Assembly (NCBI GenBank): GCA_003586115.2
Contig: QVOM02000025.1
Location: 82,069,137 to 82,133,136, forward strand
Source: Salvator merianae
Taxonomy: Eukaryota > Chordata > Lepidosauria > Squamata > Teiidae
Direction: 5' to 3'
Length of the DNA stretch: 64,000 nt
Shown here: in pieces, positions 45,301 to 57,300 of the stretch
How the letters are laid out: every line of letters begins with the position of its first letter
How positions within the stretch are numbered: the stretch's first letter is position 1
Program-made: the position numbers and the translations under genes
The notes under the pieces: generated by a model
Databases searched by the model: none
Told to the model about the DNA's origin: nothing
Seen by the model: only the letters and a program-made list of their open reading frames with translations

Positions 45301-48300
45301 ATGACCCTCAGACTCATCTATATGCAGAACCATTCAAAGACATCATCATCATCATCATCATCATCATTATTATCATTATTATTATTAAAAAGGAGATCAG
45401 GTGGGGCTTTCAAGTGACTTAGCAATGTTTAGCAGCAGTAGGATGGAATCTTGACCAGGGAAACAAATAAATCACCTTATCACTGCTCCATTTAAAGTGC
45501 AGTGTTGTAAGTGTCTCTACATTTCCATCTGTGCATCATAACCTGCTTCCAGATGTGAGGGAAACCCTGCATTTCCCCTGAAGGATTGCCAGATTTTTCC
45601 GTGGCCTTCCCAATGTAATGCTGGTTGCAACCCAAAGAAAACATGTTGCAAGGCTATTATGAGGAGCCCAGCAACAATGTCGGGTCTCCTGTGGTGGCCC
45701 CACCTACCTTCGTGTCTGGCGAGGTGTGTACGAAGTCACCTCGCTGGGAACTTCCAGGACCCAACAACCGCACAAAAAAAACAACAAAAGAAAGGGGCAG
45801 GTGCTCAGCTGGCTCTCAGAAGTTTCCAGCAAGGCAAATTCATATGTGCTTAACTGGACATGAAGGTAAGCAAACCTATGCTGGAGTTTGCTGCCTGCAT
45901 CTCCTGGGCCTCAGCAAAATATAGATATAAAATGTAATGTAATCTAAAATATGAAATAACACATAAACTGCTCATGGGCCACTTTATGAACTTATAACAC
46001 TCACACGCTGATTTGAAATTTTGGGTGCTAGAAAAAAAAATCCCTTCTGGCAATATTAATAGGCTGTCCCAAAGAGAATTAAGCTTGATTTTACAACTAA
46101 ATACTCCAGTTCCATTCGGACTAAGTGAAAATTTAGAGATTCCTTCATTATTATATTACATTTCAGGTATCTCTTTAAAATTCTTTGGGCACAGACTGAC
46201 ATTATAAATTTAATCCATATTGGAAGAGTACAAGGACTGAGTTCGTCTTCTGATCATTCCCACATTTGCATTTTAATACAGGCTCAATTCGGACTTGCTC
46301 GTTCTCATCCTGATGTTTCCCATGCATGGCACGGGGAAACCGTACCTATTCTGCCTCCACCCCGCATCAAATTCCCCTCCCTGTGCAGTCAGTGATTGGC
46401 TGTAGTCCCAACGTTCAAATCTTGACTTCACAGAGGAGGGCAAGTCAAGCTCTGCCTTCTGTATGTCCCCGCTACCATCTCAGAACATGGATTCACTTGG
46501 CAGCATTACTAGTTATTTGCTCCTTCTCTTCCAGCCTGTATCTACACAAGTAGAACTTTAATACCAGATGTACCACACAATAAAGCTTCTTAAAGGGCAG
46601 ATGGCAATTTCTGCTCTGTTTCAATTGCACTTTTATGCAATCCCGCAATTTGAGAGTAGTTCAAAATCACGGAGAGGTCCATGAAGACCAGCAAATGGAC
46701 TCTGCCTCACCTCTCTCCGACACAACCACAGCAGCATGTGTCCCACTGATGGGTTCTTTGTAGGGGTAAGATGACTACGCCCCCCAATAGGTACAATGAT
46801 TTGAATTAAAACACTTTCATGGCGGCACGGCAAGGACATCAAACATGTCTGCCCCGAAAAGCACTCATGATCATGAGCTGCATTTAACATTGCCTTGCCT
46901 TAATGATGCTGTTCTGCTGCCCTGTTTTTGCGCTAAAGTGAGGGAAAGGGTCCCCAGAGTACAGGAAAAGGGGGAGAACCAAATACAAGGAATGCATTTT
47001 AGAACTATCTTCTCCACTCTTATCTCCATCCCACTCTTATCTCCAGCTGGCCAGCTGGCCGTGGTACCCTTCCTCCGTAGTGTGGAGCCCGCAGTGAACC
47101 ACGTCGCTGTCTGAAGTTTGCTATAGCACTGTGGTGTTTTCATGCAAACTCCGCAAACCTAGAGTGAACTCTGGTTTTTGGTTTAATCAGCAGACAGAAG
47201 TGGAGGAAACCTTTCATTTCTTCCTGACAGTACCAAATGAGGGATAAGGGAGAAGAAAGGACCACAGATTGGCACAGTAAAATGGAGGATGGTTTTCTTT
47301 TCTCCTGGCAGCAGTAGAAGGGGGGATAAAGGAGGGTGGAAGGACCTACTGTGCATCCTGCCCACCCACAAAGTCAGTCATTGGATGGCAGGAAATGGGG
47401 AGTCCTCCCTCTGCACGCCCCCGAAAAAGTACAGTCCCTCCCAGATAGTCTCCTTCCACGTTCTCACATCACAAAGTAAAGTGATCTGGAATGGCTTGAG
47501 AACTCATTAAATCCAAATGCAGAGTAGTCCGGATTTTGCCAATTTAGTCCAGAAAAACTGCGGAAAGGCAAAATCATGTCAGGCCAGCAGAAACTGAAGA
47601 TGGCCTGTAAGCGAATTAAATGCCATGTCGGACCACGCCTTACCTTACGCCTGTCGATTTTGGCCAACTGGTCCAAATCAGTGATCTCTGACACTCCTCC
47701 ATGTACGATCAAAACCTTCTGATCAATCAGTGTGGCCAAGGGCAGGCAGCTAAAGACATTCTGGAGCATTTTCAGAATTTTATTCCCATGCTCCTAGAAG
47801 GCGAAGAATGGAATGGGTAAAGCAAGGTGGAAACTCTCAGCTTTTCACACCACATTCAAATATTTAAATATTGCTCAGTTAATTATGTCCTTTGTTATGT
47901 CATCGCTTTAAAATGGTAAAAAAGGAAAAGAAAAACACAACAGATCAGACACAACAAGAAAAAGGCAGCTCAGAGATGGCTCAGAGACAGTATCATTCTC
48001 ACACCAGTCTGCCCCTCCCCCTTCTTATAAATATAAAATGCTAGAAAAGGTGGATTAGAGAAGACTTGGGAACACGAGGGCCACACGCTGTCTCTATGAG
48101 GCGCCTCCAAGTCACCCCTTTTCTTATGTCTGAATGCAGTGAAACAGTACCAGCGTGAAACCATTATGTGGTTGTCTCAACAATATGAAGCAGTCCTAGC
48201 ATTCTACAGGTCACGAACTAGCTCACCTTGTATTTGCGTCTGACTTCCTTGGTAAGCCCATAGCTAGAGTGAAAAAGAGACAGCTTTAGCTAGCTGCTTG

Positions 48301-51300
48301 GTAACAAAACCTGAATATTAACAATTGTCTGCAATATATTTTGGATCCTGTACCGTAAATTGACCATATAGTCCTCGTGGTTTCCTCTGTTCAAGTGGAC
48401 CTCTTTGGGGTAAATCAAGAGGAAGGCAAAAAGGATGACCAGGACCTCAACAGACCTTTTGCCTCTGTCCACAAAGTCACCATTGAAGACATAAACTTTC
48501 TGTGGAGAGGGGAGACCATTCTGCAAAGAAAAAAAAAAATCCCATGAAGTCATGTGATTTTATTACGGGTGGGCTGCTTCCACATCAGATGTTTAAGGTA
48601 AAATCGGCGCAATCCATTCACTCACTCTTTATACAATATTAACCAGTCATTAACTCTTGGGTTTTTCTAGTGGTATGTTAGTTGTTTTTCAGACTGCAGA
48701 GATTTTTTTTTACATTTTTTAATTGTTGGATATTCAGAAATTAATTAACACGATGCAATACATTTTACATAGATTACAGTTTTTCTCTGTTTTCTCCAGT
48801 TCCAGAGATGTTGACTTTCTAGGAAAGAATAGAACAGTAACACTATAGTTTAGGGCTCATTGACACTTTGAGTCATGGGGTGCCTGTGTGCACAACAGTT
48901 TGCACACTTTCCAGGGTTCAGACATGCCTGGATGTTCTGTTGCTTTTTGTGTAAGAACTCACCTTGTAGAACCTCCAGTGTGGGATCTACAGGAAAACAC
49001 AACTCTTGGAGCCAAGTTTGAATGGATCTTTAATCTTCCATTTTTTCCAAAAGGAGTAGTGAAAGAGCCATATGTACTCAGGGCCCAGTCACAACTAAGT
49101 TTTAATCCGGCTTCAGTCCACTTTGGGATTGAAAGAACCCATCAGCAAAGTGACTAATCATTTTCTTTCCACATGATCTAACCCAAAGGTGGATTTTCTG
49201 AGTTAGATAATGCTGAAAGAAAACATCTTATTACTTCATTGATGTGTTCTCTCAGTATGAAAGTGGACTGAAGCTGGAATAAAACTTAGGTGTGGTTGGA
49301 CCTCAGTGAATGACTCTATAGCCCTTTCTGCACTTGGCCTTATTCCGGATTATATCCAAGGGGGCCTGCTGTTTGCATGCTGATGCAGACTATGGTAGAC
49401 CCACTTGGGACCTCCTGTAGTCTGCACTAGAATGTGGATGGGAGTCCACTATTCTGTAATATAATCCAAAATAAGGCCCAGTGCAGAAAGGGCCTAGATC
49501 ACAGAATGGCGCAATTTCTGTGTAATCTGAAGTGTCATCACAAGGCGTGACCTTGTGGCACGAAAACCTAAACCTTCTGCACCAGAGAAGGTGCATATGG
49601 AATATATGGCGCTCTGGGTGCTGCTGAACTATGGGCAATTCTGCACTGGTGGTGTCGTGGACCACCATGCATACTAGGAGTCTTCCTTCTGTACAATGTG
49701 GTCCAAGGGAGGCCCTGCCCCAGGAGCACTCTAAGGGGGTGGAGTCTAAGAGGGCAGGGCCTACATTAGACTGCACCAGCGTGTGGAAGAGAGGCTCCTA
49801 GTATGTTTGCTGCTAGTTGGTTTGGTATACTGGACAGTGCAGAATCACCCTATAACTTCCATGGTCATTCTTGACTATTTTATATAACTCACATCTTAAT
49901 TATTGTTCTCGTTATTACATTTACCTTTCATTCTTCCACCAGGCTGCAAGAAAGGAAGGTATCACACAAACGGGAACTTTACATCTGCCCTAACTTTGGC
50001 TGACATTAGATTCCCTCCACACCTTCCCTTGAGGCAGTGGCTGTCCCCCAGTCCTTTCTCCCAGCACCCCCTTTTCTCAAATGCCCTGTCTTTTTATAGA
50101 GTAAGCCTGAAGACAAAGACTCAACGAACTTTGCGCCTTGCTAGTCCTGAAATATTACCTTGCGCTTCAAAATAGATTCCGCTACAATGGTCGTTGGATT
50201 TCACTTCATGGGAGAACACGCATACAGGACATAACGCTCTTCTAGTGCATTTGTTCTCCCAACACACACAAAAGAGGGCTTTAATTTGCTGCAAATTGCG
50301 ATGTCCAAAATTAAAATATCCCCTTCACAGAAATCTTCTAAAACATATGGAAACTAGACATCAGTATGGTGAGGATGGATCTTACCTGCAAGAATGTCCT
50401 TTTCTTTGTGCATCCTGAGGTAAGGGAGGATGGTTCAGACAAAGCAAAGGAAAACTGTGCTTTCAGGTAAGAACATAAGAAATGTCCCACTGGATTGCAC
50501 CCATGGTTGGTCTAATCCAGCAGTTTCTTCTCACAGTGGCCCACCAGCTGCACACGGTTGTCCAACAGTAGGACATGAGCTCACAGCTTGCTCTGTTTGC
50601 ATTCTCCCAGTTTCTGGCCTTCAGAGGCAGACCGCCTCCTATGACCGGAAACAGTCATACTGCCATCATGAAGCATGAATCCTATTAGGATGTGACTTTT
50701 GAATGAACACACTTTGTTTTTCACATCGGTTTGAAGACACGTTCCTGATCTCAGTTCTGTATACATTAGTATGTAGATCGGCTGCATTTGCTCATATACA
50801 GCCACTCTATACAACACCTGCACTGATAGACAGTCTGTGTATGAATGCAGGAACGTCTGTCTATACCTGAAGCAGAACTGAACACGGATTTAAGAGCTTC
50901 ATGGTGCACAACAGGATTTATGAAATTTCTGGCATAGAATTATGAAAATATCTCTTACTAACAGCTAAACATACCTTGTAAAATATTAGAAATAAGTCAC
51001 CTAATTGGCCATGCAAATCACCTAAAAATAGTGAAGAAAAAGTATTAGTTTAAAATGTACTTCTTTAGAAACTGATTAACAGTCAATTCGGTTTAAGTGC
51101 TATTTTAACTCTCTTTTTCAAGACTCTTTCATTCTTACCCTCTAAAAGTGCAACACTGTACAGTAGTAGAAGAAGAAGAAGATGATGAAGAAGAAGAAGA
51201 ACTTGGTTTTTATACCCCGCTTTTCTCGGCCGAAGCTGACTCAAAGCGGCTTACAAGGTTATTTTTCGCCCGAAAGCTTACATCTATCTATCTTCCGCAT

Positions 51301-54300
51301 CACACAATGTGATGCTCCCTATTCATCTACTTGCAATTACTTGCTTTCGAACAGCTAGGTTGACTGGAGCTAGAAGCCAGTAGAGGGCGCTCATCCCCTC
51401 TACACGGCAGACAGGGGCCTCGAACTCCGATCCTCCTATTGAAAGATCAGTGCCTCAGTAGTGCCTTATACTACAACTTTGTTGATAGGGAAATATACAG
51501 TTGCACAAATGAGGAGATTACCAGCGCCATGTGATTTTTCGATCCCTTTTTATCAGAATGAATGTCAGAAGACAGTTAAGGCGGAGTGAAGGAGGAGGCC
51601 TATTCACACTAGAAATATAGTAGTTTACACTGTCAGAATGTTGTTTTGGTGGCATTTTGCACCATAAGGTGTTATTTGTCTTTTGAGGTCTGGCGTGGCC
51701 TAGTGGAAGCCCCCAAAAGCCTGAAACTGCACAGCACTGTGTGATAACGTCATCACTTGGTGTGACAGGGTCTGGCTCTGCCCCCTCCATTCCATTTTAA
51801 CAGTCTTCTGACATGATTCATTGGCTGTGGTCACACTTGTTAAATAAGAAGTCTTCAGGCCATTTCTGGCCATGAGGGATCACACTTAAAAATGGCATTC
51901 TGATTTATATTCATACTATCCCCTCCCATCCCGTACTTTCCTTGTTTCAGATTATTCCAGCACTGAATCCATTTCTTTCTTTAGCCTGGTTGTTTGTCAG
52001 GGTGTGATCGCTGGGGAGGACTATAGGAAGGATTTCCTGTACTTTCCTGACTGAGCAAGGGAAGGGATATTTCCTACCCTGCCCAGCAAATTACTGCTTG
52101 AGACTGGGAGGAGAGGAGTTCACCACAAAATCAGACGGGAAGAAAAATATCTGTCGTTGCCCCTTTTAAACTGCAATTATCCTGTCTTCCTTTAATCTGC
52201 ACTCAAAGCCTCAGGATCAGAGCCCAGGCTGTCTGTCTGTGCTCAGACCCCTTATATGCCACTCTGCTTTCCTTAGAAATAGGGGAAATGCCCTCCTAGG
52301 CTTGCTCATCTCTTGCCCTGCCAGCTTTATACTTCCCTGCTAATTGTAAGAGAATTGAAACAATTTCCCCTCCACCCCTCCTTCTCTTGTTCTCAAATTC
52401 TTCAACTCTCTGCAGCAGGGAGGGAACAATTGCTACTGTTTTATATGTGTGTGTGTATATTGTGAACGGTTGCCCTGCCCTGTTGGGAGGGATGGCTTCC
52501 TTCTTTGTCTCTATTAATGCTGGGCTGCAGGAATAGTTTGTATAGCCTAATAGCTTTTATTTGCATCCAAAACTTCATGCTGTAGGTTTTAGAGGGGAAG
52601 CAGAGAAGCTTCAGTGCTTATATGGTAGAATTTTTTTTTAAAAAAATCAACCCTATGTTGGGGAAACATCTGGCGGGGGGAGCAGGGAAAGGTGTGGGAA
52701 AGCAATGGGAGAAGATGAAGGAAACCTCACCACGCCCAAACACAAACTAAGAAATGATTGACAGGGAGGGGGCCAATCAGCAGGAGGAAGCATGAGGGGC
52801 AAAAAAAGTACACAAGGAATAGAAAAAGAATCTGAGAGAGGACTGAGCACTAAGTGTAAATGGAAAAACAAGTGTGGGTGAGCGTTATGTTGCATGGCTA
52901 TGAACAAGCTGATTGGGGACCGAAGCTTAATGTGGGGAAAATTTGGATTATAGAAGTCTGGTGTGACTGCAGCCATTCTGACAGAAAGGGATTGGCAAAT
53001 CCAGTGGCATCTGCTGTGGGTGAGCACAGCTCAAAGCCCTTCCCCCAGCTGAAAGCCAGTTTGTGAGCTCGTGAGTACTGGCAGCCAAAACACCATATGG
53101 AAACATCAGGACAGTAAGATCACAAAGTAAGGGCCTTCTTGTAGTTCCTCAGAGGTGCAAAGGGTTGTGGCACACAACAGGGCCTTCTCTGTGGCAACCC
53201 CCTGGCTTCAAAATAGTCTCCCAGTGGAGATATGACAGATATCAGGTTTCTTGCCCCTGGTTAAAATGTACCTGTTTACTTAGGCCTTTGAAGCTTAGGG
53301 CAAGTTCACTAAGGGCCTCCTTTTGCATATTAGTGTGGAATACAGAACGACTCCCCTATCATTAGTATATTCCATCTGCACAGGATGGAGTGTGATTTAG
53401 ACCATGAGGCCCTTGATCTGGATCACTGATAGACTGTGATATTGAGGTTTACCAGCGTACTAACAAGGTCTGATCCAGACCATGGAGGTGTGCAGAAGGT
53501 GCATGCCTCTGTATTCCAGTTACAGAGGGACCCATTTTGGCAGCATGCCTTACTGCACCACTGCAATGGGTCCCTCAGGAGCTCTGAGGTTCGTTCCTTG
53601 CCCTCGGAGCTCATGCAGGCCGGCTTCAAAGCTCACAGGGGCTGGCCTGGAACATACCATCGCTGTGTGGATGGTGTTGTTCCAGCCCAGAGTGATCCAT
53701 CCCAGCCTTGAGTTGTTCTAGACCCATTGGATCACAACTGCCCCAGGTTAAGTGCAGAAAGGTTCAAATTTTCTTCTGAATGTAATCCTGCCAGAATGAG
53801 AGTGAAGGGTTATAGCTTAAATATGTTTTAGGGTATTGTGTTTCATCATATGCTGTGACCTCTCCTGGGACATTTGGTTCAAAAGCAGGATACAAATGCT
53901 ATAAATTAAACAAACAAAATGCACCTGGCAACTGTAGCCTTGTCTCACCCTTTACCCTTGTAAAGCGCACCATGAACCACCACTGCAGTTCACGTATGTG
54001 CCGGACCATTTTTGGCTCTCATTGCATTTCACATTCTGGGGGAAACCAAATGCCACTCACGGAGCACTTACCACACACAGTAATCTCCTCACTGTAGCAC
54101 GTCGAGATGTTGGTAATATTTGGCAGCTGGGACAGGTGCTTTTCAGTCTCATGCAAGAGTTTTAGAAAATAGTGAGCATGAAGATGCTACTGGGAAGAAG
54201 TTAAGAAATTACAGAGAGCCATCAAAGGAACCATTTATCCCCCTAATCAACCTACATTTTCCAGAATTTTTCCATGTAGGCTGCAACTGTTTACTGGAAT

Positions 54301-57300
54301 TTATTTCTAGCGTTTTTATATCCATCCATCCAACATCCATCCATCCATAACAACAGTAGAAGGCACCCCTGTGCACGATAGCACAGCTAGGAATTCTTCC
54401 CTCTAAGGCCAGTTCCAGACACCGGCCAAATATAGCACTGACGGGCAATATTCCAGAGAAAATCCCCTCTGGAATGACTGCCTGTTGTCCAGACAACGTA
54501 GGGAACTGCGCTGTCCGTGCGTTTTTTGTTATGTGGACTTCTGGGTATTTTGCTGACTTGAAATACCCAGAAGTGTGTGATCATGACCACCGTGCATGCG
54601 CAGCTGTCTTGTTCTGCTCCCGCGCATGTGAAGTGGACGTGCACAACTGGGTATCAAAATATCCAGATGTGTGCGACACCACCACTGTGCACACACAGCT
54701 GTCTTTTTCAGCCCACATGCATGCACAGTGGCCAGAACAACAATGGCAGCTCTGTCTAAAAAGTATTTTGGCTTTTCCTGAAACAGGATGTCCTGTGCTT
54801 TAAGGGGAATATAGTGTAACCATGGTGGGGTTGCTACATTCCCCCTGCCTGGACAGGGCCTAAAAATGTCACAAACTTGCTGTCAGTGGGGGGACGGACT
54901 TCTGCCTGCGGTTACCTGCACAGGCCACTGCTGGTAGGAGGGCAGATCACATTTGGAAGGGGGTTTGGACAGGGTGGGAGTGTTCCCCAAGCAAGAAAAT
55001 AAAGATGGATCCCCCCCTATAATGCAGATCTGAGTCCTCTGCAGGTGAAAGCCCACAATGCTATTATGGCACTTACTTGTTTCTGTTTGAATGCTTCTAG
55101 TAAGATAGTGGCATCATCAGGCAGCAGTGGAAAGGACAGACGGGGTCCCATATAGCTCTCTGGCACAATAACAGCTTCATAGTTAGAGGGTTGCTCCCGG
55201 ATTATCTCAGGTTCTGAGAACATGCGATTAAGGAAATCTCCTAGGGACAGCAAAAAAAGAAACAACAAAAAAAGCAAAATAATTTGGATGCCTGACCATA
55301 CTTACTTATTCCCCCTGCCCTGATCCTACTTTCAATTGCTTGGCATATAGCACAGATCTGAAATTTTCCGCAAAGCCTGTATTGGCAAGGAAGAACATAA
55401 GAGGAATCTTGCTGGATCAGGCCACAGCCCATCTAGTCCAGCATCCTGACTCACACAGTGGCCCATTTGCTTCTGGGCATTCTCAAGCAAAAGACAAAGG
55501 CAAAACCTTCACCTGCTCTCGACTCCCTGCAAATGGCCTTTAGAGGCATCCTGCCTGTCTCTCCAGACCTGGAGGTGGTACCTAGGCATCCATTCTAGTA
55601 GCCATTGATACAACTGTCCTCCATGAAGTTGTCTATAAGATCATAAGAGGAGCCCTGCTGGATCAGGCCACGGCCCATCTAGTCCAGCATCCTGTCTCAC
55701 ACAGTGGCCCACCAATTGCTTCTGGGCCTTCTCAAGCAGAATATAAAGGCAAAACCTTCACCTGTTCTTGACACCCAGCAAATGGCCTTTAAGATGCATC
55801 CTGCCTGCCTATCCAACCTGGAGGGTGGTACCTAGGCATCCATTCTAGTAGCCATCTTCAATGGAGGCCGGCTCTAGACGATGGTCAGATATGGCAGCAG
55901 CAAGCGATATTCTGGAGAAAAGCCTCCCTAGATCTGTTGCTTGCTGAATGGACAGCGCAGGGGCTTGCGTTGTCCATGCACATTGCCACCACCATACACA
56001 CGTGGGTGTCTTTTTTCGCTCCTGCCCATGCACAGTGGCTAGAGCAACACTGCTGTCTTCAGCTAGAAAGGTGAGAAAAGCGCTGTTTTGGGAAAACTTG
56101 CCTCCAGAGCCGGGTTTTCCTGCAATAAGCAAACGCACTTTAGGGGCAATATAATGGAGCTATGGTGGGGTTGCCACCAATACATGTGGCAATCCCACCA
56201 CAGCAGCGTCATAATGGCACACAATATTTCCCTTGTTTGGACAGGGCCAGAAGAGTTCAACAGCAAGGACTGGACAGGTTCATGGAGGTCAGGTATATCA
56301 CTGGCTACTAGAATGGATGCCTAGGTACTGCCTCCAGGTTGGAAAGACAGGCAGGCTGTCTGTAAAACCATTTGCGGGGAGTCAAGAGCTGGTGAACGTT
56401 TTGCTTTTTGTTCTGCTTGAGAATGTCCAGAAGCAACTGGTGGGCCACTGCGTGAAACAGAATGCTGGACTAGATGGGCTGTGGCCTGATCCAGCAAGGC
56501 TTCTCTTATGTTCTTATGTTTAACGCTCCAGTCAGAACCCTGCCATTCCTCAGACCTCTTGCTGTTTGTGTTTCACGAACCATTGCTGTTCCCATCCAAG
56601 TCCTAACCAGGCCCAATCCTGCTTAACTTTCAAATTCAGAAAAGATCAGCCAGGATATCCTGTTCCCATCCAAGTACTGACTAGGCCCAATCCTGCTTAA
56701 CTTTCAAATTCAGAAAAGATCAGCCAGGATAGCCTAACCTCTGAGGCAAACAGGGATTAGTTACACCCAAATAATATGATACTTCAGCTGTTCACTTTGG
56801 TTTTATTTCTCTTTGTTGGCTTCAACTGCCCAAGTGTTTACATCTGTGGGAAGGTCTTGTGATAGTACACTCATCTTCTATGGCTCATTTGGTGGAGGTG
56901 CATGAAAGGGCATTCTTGGTGGTGGCCCCTGGGTCATAGAAACTCTCATCTCTTTTCAGCACTCAGTTAAGATGCACCTTTTCACCTAGGCCTTTGAACT
57001 TTGAAATATTCCTCCTCCGTTCTTTCGTGATGTACTTAAGGTCTGTTTAATCATTTTTTATTGTTTTTATTGTGCCCTTAAATGTTGATAGTCACTCAAG
57101 ACAACTTGCTGACAGTTATAAACAGGTAAGTACACAGTGTATTTAAATGAACTTTAGTGCAGTTCTATAAGCTGCATTTAGAGTAAATTCATCAAAGAGC
57201 TATGTAGGCCAGTATATCCATATCTGATCCATTTATTAAATGTATACATTGCTTCACATCCAGTTACTGTTCATCTGTTTAACATAAGCTAAAAAAAAGA

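Noticed and set aside
55391..55858. Tandem duplication of a ~220-bp unit
   Set aside because: Both are CR1 3' ends with different truncation points, so two separate insertions are simpler.
56588..56735. Functional 5S rRNA gene
   Set aside because: The units lack the 5' part of 5S rRNA, carry several changes in the promoter boxes and are duplicated in tandem.
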